Assembly (NCBI RefSeq): GCF_900101475.1
Contig: NZ_FMZV01000003.1
Span: 186,001-250,000, forward strand
DNA: 64,000 nt
DNA from: Ruegeria marina
GTDB lineage: Bacteria; Pseudomonadota; Alphaproteobacteria; Rhodobacterales; Rhodobacteraceae
Reading direction: 5' to 3'
The notes under the pieces are model-generated. The model made no database searches. It was not told the origin of the DNA and was given only the letters and a program-made list of their open reading frames with translations. Position 1 is the stretch's first letter. Every line of letters begins with the position of its first letter. The position numbers were made by a program, and so were the translations under genes. This document shows, piece after piece, positions 24,950-32,441 of this stretch.

Positions 24950-24978
24950 AGTTAAATTTCACCCCCATTTACGGGCGC

Positions 24979-25037
24979 TTCATCTTTTCCAAATATTCTG
25001 GAGTGAATTGCCCGCAGGCCAAGAGAGGCAAAGACCC
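24979..25037 (+). repeat. Dispersed intergenic element, copy C
   Basis: The box TTCATCTTTTCCAAATATTC is followed by GGAGTGAATTG, CCCGCAGGCCAAGAGAGGC and AAAGACCC. This matches copy D closely (AATTGGCCGCAGGCCAAGAG), but both stem-loops have mismatches, so it looks like a decayed copy. It fills most of the gap between the XRE-cupin gene and the DUF1294 gene. Confidence 0.7.
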
Positions 25038-25092
25038 TTTTTCGGTCGCCGCTTCTTGCGCCCCTGATCCACCAACCGCTAAGACCCGGAAG

Positions 25093-25365
25093 ATGTGGAA
25101 CGCGGTGATCTATCTCTGGGCAATCAACGGGTTGATGGTGGCGCTGTTCGCCTGGGACAGGCTGGCCACGCGGTGGAACCGCGTGCGCGTCCCCGAGCAC
25201 CTGCTTTTATGGCTGGCCGCGCTGGGCGCCAGTCCGGCGGCCTTCCTGTCGCGCTGGCTGTTCCGGCACAAGACGGGGAACCGGCCCTTTGGCCGCTGGC
25301 TCTGGTCGGTCGCGCTGTTACAGCTGACCGCCGGGCTCGTCGTCGCGGGCAAAGACCTGTTCTAA
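25093..25365 (+). CDS. DUF1294 membrane protein
   Basis: The 90-residue protein has about three hydrophobic helices (MWNAVIYLWAINGLMVALFAWD, HLLLWLAALGASPAAFLSRWLF, LWSVALLQLTAGLVVAGKDLF). It also has the family core PEHLLLWLAALGASPAAFLSRWLFRHKTGNRPF. DUF1294 has no established function. I use the ATG at 25093; an open frame from 25003 lies in the repeat element. Its 3' end overlaps the convergent GAF gene by 48 bp. Confidence 0.82.
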   Translation: MWNAVIYLWAINGLMVALFAWDRLATRWNRVRVPEHLLLWLAALGASPAAFLSRWLFRHKTGNRPFGRWLWSVALLQLTAGLVVAGKDLF

Positions 25366-25794
25366 GATGGCGCCCAGCGCCTCGGCATCTCCGGTCGTAA
25401 AAGCATCCGGCAGGTCGCTGTCGATGTCGAACACCGCGATCAGCGCACCGGTCCCGTCAAACACCGGCAACACCAGTTCCGATCGGGTCGAGGAGGCGCA
25501 GGCGATATGGCCGGGGAAGGCGTCCACATCCGGGACCAGCTGCACCTGGCCGGTACGGGCCGCCGCGCCGCAGACGCCCTTGTCGAAAGGGATGCGCAGG
25601 CAGCCGTGCCCGCCCTGATAGGGACCGATCTTGAGCACGCCCGGTTCGGTCACCCGGTAGAAGCCGGTCCAATCGAACCGGTCGTCGGCGTGGTGCACCT
25701 CGCAGGTGACCGTCGCCATCAGCGCCACGGGATCGGTTTCGCCCTCGGTCAGGGCGGCGATGGTCTTGGCAAGAGTTGCGTAATCTGCGGGCAC
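25318..25794 (-). CDS. msrC: Free methionine-(R)-sulfoxide reductase (GAF domain)
   Basis: The 158-residue GAF protein has the fRMsr signature: [22 protein letters not shown] and FPGHIACASSTRSELVLPVF, supplying the three redox cysteines. It reduces free Met-R-sulfoxide in the cytoplasm. I chose GTG at 25794, with GGAG 7 nt upstream; the longer frame to 25851 reads into the dispersed repeat. The last 16 codons overlap the DUF1294 gene on the other strand. Confidence 0.87.
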   Translation of the reverse strand: MPADYATLAKTIAALTEGETDPVALMATVTCEVHHADDRFDWTGFYRVTEPGVLKIGPYQGGHGCLRIPFDKGVCGAAARTGQVQLVPDVDAFPGHIACASSTRSELVLPVFDGTGALIAVFDIDSDLPDAFTTGDAEALGAILEQVFARDDEPGGQL

Positions 25795-25810
25795 TGCCGG
25801 TCTCCGGGTC

Positions 25811-25884
25811 GGGGCACAAGGGGGCGCTGCCCCCTCTTGGCCTGCGGCCAATTCCCCCCGGAGTATTTCCGAAAAGACGAAAGG
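25811..25884 (-). repeat. Dispersed intergenic element, copy D
   Basis: Read on the minus strand: a box TTTCGTCTTTTCGGAAATAC, then CTCCGGGGGGAATTGG, then stem-loop TTGGCC/GGCCAA with a 3-nt loop (25837-25851), then stem-loop GGGGGC/GCCCCC with a 3-nt loop (25820-25834). It sits directly after the thiolase stop codon, so it may end or stabilise that transcript. This is the most intact copy in the window. Confidence 0.75.
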
Positions 25885-27057
25885 TCAAACCCGTTCGATG
25901 GCGATTGCGGTGCCTTCGCCGCCGCCGATGCAGATCGCCGCGACGCCGCGTTTCAGCCCGCGCTTTTCCAGCGCGTTGAGCAGAGTCACCATGATCCGCG
26001 CGCCCGAGGCGCCGATCGGGTGGCCCAGCGCGCAGGCGCCGCCGTTGACGTTCACCTTGTCACGAGGGATGCCCATTTCATGCATGAAGGCCATCGGCAC
26101 CACGGCAAAAGCCTCGTTCACTTCCCACAGGTCCACGTCATCGACGCTCCATCCGATATTGGCGAGCAGCTTCTTGGCAGCCGGAACAGGGGCGGTGGTG
26201 AACCAGCCCGGTGCCTGGGCATGGCTGGCATGGCCGAGGATGCGGGCGCGCACGGTCAGGCCCTGAGCGGCGGCAGCCTCGGCCGAGGCCAGCACCAGTG
26301 CCGCGGCACCATCCGAAATGGACGAGGCATTGGCCGCGGTCACGGTGCCGTCCTTGCGGAAGGCGGGCTTCAGCGTCGGGATCTTGTCGGGCCGGGCGCT
26401 TTTGGGCTGTTCATCCGCATCGGTCACCACCTCGCCCTTGCGGCTTCTGACGGTGACGGGCGCTATCTCTCCATCGAAGGCGCCCGACGCTTGGGCATCG
26501 AGCGCGTTTTGCAGCGAGCGCAGTGCATATTCGTCCTGCGCCTCACGGGTGAACTGGTAATGCTCGGCGCAATCCTCGGCAAAAGTACCCATCAGGCGGC
26601 CCTTGTCATAGGCGTCCTCGAGCCCGTCGAGGAACATGTGGTCGATCACCTGGCCATGGCCGATGCGGGCGCCGCCGCGCATCTTGGGCAAGAGGTAGGG
26701 GGCATTCGTCATGCTCTCCATCCCGCCGGCGATCATGGTGTCAGCGTGACCCAGCGCGATCTGGTCAAAGGCGATCATCGCCGCCTTCATGCCGGAACCG
26801 CACATCTTGTTGAGCGTCGTGGCGGGCACCTCCTCGCCAAGGCCGGCGGCGAACCCCGCCTGGCGCGCGGGTGCCTGGCCCTGGCCCGCCGGGAGGACGC
26901 AGCCCATCAGAACCTCGTCCACGGTGGCCGCGCCGGCCCCTTGGAGCGCCGCGCGGATGGCCGCGCCGCCCAGTTCGGCGGCGGTGACACCGTCATACAT
27001 GCCCTGGAACCCGCCCATCGGCGTACGTGCCGCACCGGCGATGACTACGTCCTTCAT
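25885..27057 (-). CDS. Acetyl-CoA acetyltransferase (thiolase)
   Basis: The 390-residue thiolase has the active Cys in TTLNKMCGSGMKAAM (about 88), the His of WEVNEAFAVVPMAF (about 346) and the GGACALGHPIGASGARI Cys/His (about 376-380). It condenses or cleaves acetoacetyl-CoA. AGGAGGACAGA precedes the ATG at 27057, which is favoured over the ATG 15 nt upstream. It is a single gene with no partner for polyhydroxybutyrate synthesis nearby. It could process acetoacetate from the homogentisate route after CoA activation, but that is only an inference. Confidence 0.93.
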   Translation of the reverse strand: MKDVVIAGAARTPMGGFQGMYDGVTAAELGGAAIRAALQGAGAATVDEVLMGCVLPAGQGQAPARQAGFAAGLGEEVPATTLNKMCGSGMKAAMIAFDQIALGHADTMIAGGMESMTNAPYLLPKMRGGARIGHGQVIDHMFLDGLEDAYDKGRLMGTFAEDCAEHYQFTREAQDEYALRSLQNALDAQASGAFDGEIAPVTVRSRKGEVVTDADEQPKSARPDKIPTLKPAFRKDGTVTAANASSISDGAAALVLASAEAAAAQGLTVRARILGHASHAQAPGWFTTAPVPAAKKLLANIGWSVDDVDLWEVNEAFAVVPMAFMHEMGIPRDKVNVNGGACALGHPIGASGARIMVTLLNALEKRGLKRGVAAICIGGGEGTAIAIERV

Positions 27058-27155
27058 TCTGTCCTCCTGCACAAAGCCCAGTGTCTGAATACCGAATGGT
27101 AAGAATTGCCGTCTACCCTTGTGCGGCGAAAAGTAGCCACCCGAGGAGCCGGTGA

Positions 27156-27494
27156 ATGAGTCTCACCAGTAGCGTGGCCGGGAACACCCGGGTCATTGCC
27201 GTGAATGTAGAACGGATAGATGCGGCGATGGCAATCCAGTTCAAGGAGGACATGCGCAGCAGGACCGAAGGCGGTCCGGAACGGGTCGTGCTGGATCTTT
27301 CCCGCGTCGAATTCATCGATTCCAGCGGCTTGGGGGCGATCGTTGCCTCGATGAAGCAGATGGGGGGTGGCCGACGTCTGGACCTCGCCGGGCTGACGCC
27401 AATGGTCGACAAGGTGTTTCGGCTGACCCGAATGGATACCGTGTTCAACCTGTTTGCGACGCTCGACGAAGCCCTTTCGGCATCCAGTGAATAA
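27156..27494 (+). CDS. STAS-domain anti-sigma factor antagonist
   Basis: The 112-residue protein is a single STAS domain (SpoIIAA/RsbV type), with RVVLDLSRVEFIDSSGLGAIVASMKQM holding the phosphorylatable Ser (about 58). In partner-switching systems the unphosphorylated protein sequesters an anti-sigma kinase. The next gene, 21 bp on, encodes such a kinase. No phosphatase or sigma factor gene adjoins the pair, so the output is not visible here. Confidence 0.9.
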   Translation: MSLTSSVAGNTRVIAVNVERIDAAMAIQFKEDMRSRTEGGPERVVLDLSRVEFIDSSGLGAIVASMKQMGGGRRLDLAGLTPMVDKVFRLTRMDTVFNLFATLDEALSASSE

Positions 27495-27515
27495 GTATTC
27501 CAGAGGAGTGCCAAT

Positions 27516-27959
27516 GTGAACGGCGACGCGAATCGGCAGGATTTCGTTGTGAGATTTCGCGCGACTGAACTCGAAGCGCGCGAAGGCATCTGTTCGGTGG
27601 CCGAACGGCTGATCAGGCAGGGGCTGGCGGCGGAGCGAACCGGCGATGTGGAAATCGCCCTGGCCGAAGCCATCAACAACGTCGTCGAACACGCCTACAG
27701 CGGGATAGAGCCGGGCCAGATTCAGGTCTGTTGCCGGTTGCTTGCTGACAATCTGGAGATTCGCATTCACGATCGTGGCAAGCCGATGCCTGACGGAAAC
27801 CTGCCGTCCGGCGATCCGATTGTTCCGGCAGATCTGCCGGAGGGCGGTTTTGGATGGTTCCTGATCCGGCAACTGGTCAACGAAATAGAGTACCAGCGCC
27901 TCGGGCAAGGCAATCTGCTGTCACTTCGCTTCGATCTGCCGAGCAGGCCGAAGGCCTGA
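27516..27959 (+). CDS. Anti-sigma serine kinase (SpoIIAB/RsbW-like ATPase)
   Basis: The 147-residue GHKL ATPase has the N box VEIALAEAINNVVEHAYSG, a G1-like IRIHDRGKPMP and a G2 box EGGFGWFLIRQLVNEIEYQ. It begins with GTG at 27516, with GAGGAG 7 nt before; an ATG overlapping that GTG is followed at once by a stop in another frame. It should phosphorylate the STAS protein upstream and bind a sigma factor or response protein elsewhere in the genome. Confidence 0.88.
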   Translation: MNGDANRQDFVVRFRATELEAREGICSVAERLIRQGLAAERTGDVEIALAEAINNVVEHAYSGIEPGQIQVCCRLLADNLEIRIHDRGKPMPDGNLPSGDPIVPADLPEGGFGWFLIRQLVNEIEYQRLGQGNLLSLRFDLPSRPKA

Positions 27960-28038
27960 ACACCTTGCGAAATGCCTTTATCTTGACACAATTGGCCCGA
28001 ATTCACGCCGCAATGGACCGTCAAAACGAAGATGTAGC

Positions 28039-28108
28039 TGCATATGGCTTCCCTCGACGTTGCGCGTTACAGCCCCCACCCAGTGCGCAACGTCGAGGAC
28101 TATATGCA
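28039..28108. repeat. Long near-perfect inverted repeat before ggt
   Basis: CCTCGACGTTGCGC (28052-28065) and GCGCAACGTCGAGG (28085-28098) are perfect 14-base arms around a 19-nt loop. Outside them TGCATAT (28039-28045) and ATATGCA (28102-28108) pair again across a 6/3-nt bulge. No T run follows either arm. It lies in a 284-bp gap with no gene, after the anti-sigma kinase stop. It may be a stable RNA element, a terminator or a protein/recombination site. Confidence 0.7.
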
Positions 28109-28243
28109 ATGATAGCATCCGTCGGTGCGCCGGTTTCCCCGTATCATTCTAGCCTGATCCGCCGCAGGGATCTTTCCTTGAGAGCGGATTGCACTCCGCT
28201 GCGCCCAGACTAAAGTCGGCGGGACTTGAAGGAGACCAATCCC

Positions 28244-29821
28244 ATGCGCGACTTTCACCTGCCGGGCCGATCGCCGGTTTTTGCATCCAACGGGATGTGC
28301 GCCACCTCGCATCCGCTGGCGGCGCAGACCGCCATAGAAATCTTGCGACGCGGCGGCAACGCAATGGATGCGGCGATTGCGGGCGCGGTGCTGCTGGGCA
28401 TCTGCGAACCGCAGATGACCGGAATCGGCGGCGACTGTTTCGTGCTCTACAACCGGGCCGGGGAAAACCGGATACGGGCGCTGAACGGGTCGGGGCGGGC
28501 GCCGGCGGCGGCCAGTGCCGCCGACCTGCGGGCGCGGGGCCTGGACACGGTGCCGCTGAACGGACCCGAAGCGGTTACCGTGCCGGGCGCGATCGACGCG
28601 TTTTGCCACCTGTGTGCGACCGAGGGGCGCATCGGGCTTGATTCGGTGCTGGAACCCGCGATCCGCTATGCCGAGACCGGTGTTCCGGTCGCCCCGCGGG
28701 TGGCGGCGGACTGGGTCAGCGATGCCGAAGTGTTGCAGGGCGCGGCGCGGCGCTGGTTCCTGCCCGGTGGTACCGTCCCGAAACCCGGCCAGATGTTTGC
28801 AGCGCCGGGACAGGCCGAGGTATTGCGCCGCATCGCCCGCGACGGGCGCGAAGCGTTCTACACCGGCGAAGTGGCCGAGGACATGGTCGCCGCCCTGAAA
28901 AAACTGGGCGGCGTGCATACGGTCGAGGATTTCGCCGCCACTGCCTGTACGCCGACCGAGCCGGTGGCTGGACGCTATGCCGGAGTGGACCTGGTCGAGC
29001 ATCCGCCGAATGGCCAGGGCGCGACGGCGATCCTGATACTCAACATCCTGTCGCATTTCGACATCGCCGCGATGGATCCGCTTGGGGCCGAGCGCATTCA
29101 CATCGAAGCCGAGGCCGCCAAGCTCGCCTATGACGCCCGCAACCGGTTCATCGCCGACCCGGACCACACCATGCGGCTGGATCATATGCTGGCCCCGGAA
29201 ACGGCGGCGCGGCTGGCGGCGCTGATCGATCCCGGACGCGCCATGGCGGCGGCCGCGCCGTTGACCGAGGCGGTGCACAAGGACACGATCTATATCACCG
29301 TGGTCGACCGCGACCGGATGGCGGTATCTCTGATCTATTCGATCTATCACGGGTTCGGCTCGGGCATCGCCTCCGAGAAATTCGGCATCCTGCTGCAGAA
29401 CCGCGGCGCGGGATTCACGCTGAGGGACGGGCATCCGAACGAGATGGCTGGCGGTAAACGGCCGATGCACACGATCATACCGGGCGTGCTGTGCCGCGAC
29501 GGCCGGGTCGAGATGCCCTTTGGTGTGATGGGCGGGGCCTATCAGCCGACCGGACATGCTCGGTTCACCTCGAACCTGGTGGATTTCGGGATGGACCCGC
29601 AGGCCGCCATCAACATGCCGCGCGCCTTTGCAGACGCGGGCGAGTTGAAGATCGAACGCGGCTATTCGGACGCGGTACGGCAGGCGCTGTCCGAAATGGG
29701 GCACAAGGTCGTCATTCCGGAAAAGCCGCTGGGCGGTGCTCAGGCGATCAGGATCGGCCTGGATGGCGTACTGACGGCCGGCAGCGACCCGCGCAAGGAC
29801 GGCTGCGCGCTGGGATATTGA
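28244..29821 (+). CDS. Gamma-glutamyltransferase family protein (YwrD-like branch)
   Basis: The 525-residue Ntn-hydrolase precursor has the large-subunit start VFASNGMCATSHPLAAQTAIEILRRGGNAMDAAIAGAVLLGICEPQMTGIGGDCFVLY and a small subunit starting near Thr in HKDTIYITVVDRDRMAVSLIYSIYHGFGSGI (about residue 347). It self-cleaves before that Thr. No signal peptide is seen, so it may be cytoplasmic, unlike classical GGT. The residues after the Thr (TIYIT) differ from the TTHxS of glutathione-cleaving enzymes, so the substrate may be another gamma-glutamyl or acyl amide. GGAG lies 9 nt before the ATG. Confidence 0.9.
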   Translation: MRDFHLPGRSPVFASNGMCATSHPLAAQTAIEILRRGGNAMDAAIAGAVLLGICEPQMTGIGGDCFVLYNRAGENRIRALNGSGRAPAAASAADLRARGLDTVPLNGPEAVTVPGAIDAFCHLCATEGRIGLDSVLEPAIRYAETGVPVAPRVAADWVSDAEVLQGAARRWFLPGGTVPKPGQMFAAPGQAEVLRRIARDGREAFYTGEVAEDMVAALKKLGGVHTVEDFAATACTPTEPVAGRYAGVDLVEHPPNGQGATAILILNILSHFDIAAMDPLGAERIHIEAEAAKLAYDARNRFIADPDHTMRLDHMLAPETAARLAALIDPGRAMAAAAPLTEAVHKDTIYITVVDRDRMAVSLIYSIYHGFGSGIASEKFGILLQNRGAGFTLRDGHPNEMAGGKRPMHTIIPGVLCRDGRVEMPFGVMGGAYQPTGHARFTSNLVDFGMDPQAAINMPRAFADAGELKIERGYSDAVRQALSEMGHKVVIPEKPLGGAQAIRIGLDGVLTAGSDPRKDGCALGY

Positions 29822-29824
29822 AAC

Positions 29825-29851
29825 GATCCTGCCCGCCTGGCGGGCAGGATC
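29825..29851. terminator. Bidirectional hairpin between ggt and hspQ
   Basis: A 13-bp perfect inverted repeat, GATCCTGCCCGCC (29825-29837) with GGCGGGCAGGATC (29839-29851), has a single central T. It starts 3 bp after the ggt stop and includes part of the hspQ stop, in the convergent gap. No T run is present. Confidence 0.6.
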
Positions 29852-30176
29852 AGTTCAGTTGGAAATGCAGCGGATAGGACCCATCCTGGAACGGCCCGAA
29901 CATCTCGGGAATGTCGGGATGGTCCACCGGCTCACCGGAGTAGTCCACGACGAGGTTCTGTTCGGAAACATAGGCCACATAGTAGCTCTGATCGTTTTCC
30001 GCGAGCAGATGGTAGAAGGGTTGATTCTTCAGCGGCCGGCTATCCTCCGGGATAGCCTGGTACCACTCCTCGGTGTTGGCAAATTCCGGGTCGACATCGA
30101 AAATTACCCCGCGAAACGGGTGTTTCCGGTGGCGTACCACTTGCCCCAAATGATATTTGGCGTGCGTTTTCAACAT
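29850..30176 (-). CDS. hspQ: Heat shock protein HspQ (YccV-like)
   Basis: The 108-residue protein has the HspQ/hemimethylated-DNA-binding fold: AKYHLGQVVRHRKHPFRGVIFDVDPEFANTEEWYQ and NQPFYHLLAENDQSYYVAYVSEQNLVVDYSGEPVDHPDI. In E. coli HspQ modulates Lon protease and interacts with DnaA turnover. It is convergent with ggt. AGGGG lies about 10 nt upstream of the ATG. Confidence 0.95.
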   Translation of the reverse strand: MLKTHAKYHLGQVVRHRKHPFRGVIFDVDPEFANTEEWYQAIPEDSRPLKNQPFYHLLAENDQSYYVAYVSEQNLVVDYSGEPVDHPDIPEMFGPFQDGSYPLHFQLN

Positions 30177-30260
30177 TGTCTTTCAGCCCCTGAACATTGC
30201 TTGTACCGCTAATCACCCGTCCATGTCCAACAATTGATCGAAAATTAAGGGAAACAGTCT

Positions 30261-31142
30261 GTGAACCTTGCCTTGACAGTGCTCGAGATCGTCGCGCCGG
30301 TCTTTCTTCTGGCGGCCTTCGGTTTCGGCTGGGTCCGAATGGGGCTCGAATACCGGACCCAGTTCGTGACCCGGCTGGCGACGACGCTTGCGGTGCCCTG
30401 CCTGATCTTTACCGCCCTGATGCAGACCGAGATCCCCGGCAGCGATCTTGTTCGCTTTACAGCGGCTGTGATCGGAGCAGTTCTGGTGTTGTCGATGACC
30501 GTCGAACTGGGCATTCGTGCCCTGAGCCTTGACCGGCGCACCTTCCTGCCGCCGCTGGTGTTCGGCAACACCGGCAACCTGGGCCTGCCGCTGTGCATCT
30601 TCGCCTTTGGCGAAACCGGGCTGAGCTATGCCATCGTGTTCTTCTCGATTTCGGCGCTGTGGTCGTTTTCCTATGGCATCCACGCCGTCGCCGGTCGCGG
30701 ATCGCTGGCCAAGGTGGCGCGCGAACCGATGGTCTGGTCGACGCTGCTTGGCTCTTTGTTCCTGTGGCAGGGCTGGCAGACACCCCGGTTCCTGACCAAC
30801 GCGCTGGAACTGATCGGTCAGATGGCGGTACCGCTGATGCTGATCACGCTGGGCGTGGCGATCGCGCGTATGACAACGCACGATGTTTCCCGGGCGGTGG
30901 TCCTTTCGCTGGTCAAACTGGCTGTCTGTTTCGCCCTGGGTTGGACGGTGGCTACGGGTTTTGGGCTGACGGGTACAGCCTTCGGCGTGCTGGTGGTACA
31001 GATGTGTACGCCGGTGGCGGTTGCCTCCTATGTGCTCGCCGAACGTTTCGAGGCAGATGCCGACACGGTGGCCGGCATGGTCATGGTCTCGACCCTGATT
31101 TCCGTTGCCTCCCTGCCGGCGGTGCTGGCGCTGGTGCTCTAG
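30261..31142 (+). CDS. AEC-family transporter (auxin efflux carrier type)
   Basis: The 293-residue membrane protein has nine or ten hydrophobic helices and the AEC core: LEIVAPVFLLAAFGFGWVRMGL, TLAVPCLIFTALMQTEIPG, FGNTGNLGLPLCIFAFGETGLSYAIVFFS and GQMAVPLMLITLGVAIARM. Bacterial members move malate, malonate and other acids. It starts with GTG at 30261, AAGGG about 9 nt before. It is divergent from hspQ with 84 bp between the starts. Confidence 0.9.
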   Translation: MNLALTVLEIVAPVFLLAAFGFGWVRMGLEYRTQFVTRLATTLAVPCLIFTALMQTEIPGSDLVRFTAAVIGAVLVLSMTVELGIRALSLDRRTFLPPLVFGNTGNLGLPLCIFAFGETGLSYAIVFFSISALWSFSYGIHAVAGRGSLAKVAREPMVWSTLLGSLFLWQGWQTPRFLTNALELIGQMAVPLMLITLGVAIARMTTHDVSRAVVLSLVKLAVCFALGWTVATGFGLTGTAFGVLVVQMCTPVAVASYVLAERFEADADTVAGMVMVSTLISVASLPAVLALVL

Positions 31143-31203
31143 CGAATGTGATTCCATAGCGCGGCCGGATGCGTTAAACTGCCCCAAAAAAGGCAAGAGG
31201 CAG

Positions 31204-31791
31204 ATGAGCAGATCTCTGTTTACACTGGCGGCGGTGCTGGTGCTTGGCTCGTGTGGCGGCGGGTCCAAGGCGCCGCCCAGCAACCTGGACGATGCGTGCA
31301 GCATTGCGGCGCAGCGCCCGGAATACATCAAGGCATTCAAGCAGACCGAACGCAAATGGGGCGTTCCGGTGAATGTCCAGATGGCCACCATCTACTATGA
31401 AAGCCGGTATCGCGGTGATGCCCGAACACCGCATCAGTTCGTTCTGGGGGTGATTCCGATCGGACGGCAGAGCAGCGCGTTCGGCTACAGCCAGGCCCTG
31501 GACGGGACATGGGACCAGTACCGCAAGGAAACCGGGCGGCGCGGCGCGAAACGCGACCGGATCAAGGACGCCTCGGATTTCATCGGCTGGTACATGAACA
31601 AGACGCGCGAGAAGAACGGCATCGCGCTGACCGATGCGCGCAACCAGTACCTGGCCTATCACGAGGGCCACGCCGGTTATGCGCGCGGGTCGCACAATGC
31701 CAAGTCGTGGCTGCTGCGTGTCTCGGACCAGGTGGCTGCGCGGGCCCACATGTATGGCGGCCAGCTGGCCAGCTGCCGCAAGTTCCGATAG
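31204..31791 (+). CDS. Lipoprotein transglycosylase (SLT-like)
   Basis: The 195-residue protein begins with a lipoprotein signal: SLFTLAAVLVLGSCGGGS, with the lipobox LGSC (Cys about 17). The mature part has the lytic-transglycosylase pattern KQTERKWGVPVNVQMATIYYESRYR (catalytic Glu in YYESRYR, about 63), FGYSQALDGTWDQYRKETGRRG and YLAYHEGHAGYARG. It is likely anchored in the outer membrane and cleaves peptidoglycan. It follows the AEC gene by 61 bp; GAGGCAG precedes the ATG. Confidence 0.9.
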   Translation: MSRSLFTLAAVLVLGSCGGGSKAPPSNLDDACSIAAQRPEYIKAFKQTERKWGVPVNVQMATIYYESRYRGDARTPHQFVLGVIPIGRQSSAFGYSQALDGTWDQYRKETGRRGAKRDRIKDASDFIGWYMNKTREKNGIALTDARNQYLAYHEGHAGYARGSHNAKSWLLRVSDQVAARAHMYGGQLASCRKFR

Positions 31792-31806
31792 CGAACCGGC
31801 TGGCGG

Positions 31807-32403
31807 TCAGCGGCTGGCAGAGACGCCGGGCTGACCGTCGATGAACAGGTTCTCGTTCAGGCTGTTGCCCTTGGTCAGCGGGCCGAGGATCACCGTGGTG
31901 CGCGATCCGGCGCTGTCATGGATTACCCATTTGCGAAGCTCGACCGGCGCCTCGGTGAACATCAGTTCGATCCGGCCGTAATCGGGGTTCTCCGGATCCT
32001 GCGCGGTGACAACGGTGGCGGTGCCGTCAAAGGCATGGCCCACGACCATGTTGGCGCGGCCCAGATCGACGGTGCGGGCCAGCACGATCGAGAGCGGCGT
32101 GCGGTTCAGCGGGTATTGTTCCGGCGGCTGATTCGACTTGGGATCGTGGATGATCACGGTGCCACCCTTGGCCAGAACCACCGAACTGTCGGGCGGATCG
32201 TATTCGAACCGCATCCGGCCGGGCCGTTGCAGCCAGAGCTTGCCGGTGCTGAGCGAACCGTCGTCGTTGATCTGGGTAAAGGTGGTCTGAACGGTGTTCA
32301 GGCCGTTCAGGTAATCCGATATCTCGGCCAGCGGCAGCTTTTCAGCGGCCCAGGCGGCGGGAGCGCCGACAAGCAGCGCCAGGATGAATGCGATCCGTTT
32401 CAT
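31807..32403 (-). CDS. lolA: Periplasmic lipoprotein carrier LolA
   Basis: LolA ferries lipoproteins from LolCDE to the outer membrane. The 198-residue product has a signal peptide MKRIAFILALLVGAPAAWA, then LAEISDYLNGLNTVQTTFTQINDDGSLSTGKLWLQRPGRMRFEYDPPDSSVVLAKGGTVIIHDPKSNQ, which is the LolA beta-sheet core. The ATG at 32403 gives an ordinary signal peptide; the frame extends 6 codons further. It is the last gene of a minus-strand run from amidase to lolA, 38 bp after ftsK. Confidence 0.93.
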   Translation of the reverse strand: MKRIAFILALLVGAPAAWAAEKLPLAEISDYLNGLNTVQTTFTQINDDGSLSTGKLWLQRPGRMRFEYDPPDSSVVLAKGGTVIIHDPKSNQPPEQYPLNRTPLSIVLARTVDLGRANMVVGHAFDGTATVVTAQDPENPDYGRIELMFTEAPVELRKWVIHDSAGSRTTVILGPLTKGNSLNENLFIDGQPGVSASR

Positions 32404-32441
32404 GTCACACCAGATAGGCATTCGCGCGGCCCTGCGGAAGA

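Noticed and set aside
27983-28011. TTGACA near 27983 as a promoter
   Set aside because: The -35 box is perfect but no -10 box lies at 16-18 nt, so no promoter is called.
28100-29704. 534-codon minus-strand frame over ggt
   Set aside because: Shadow of the gamma-glutamyltransferase gene; Arg/Gly/His-rich with no motifs.
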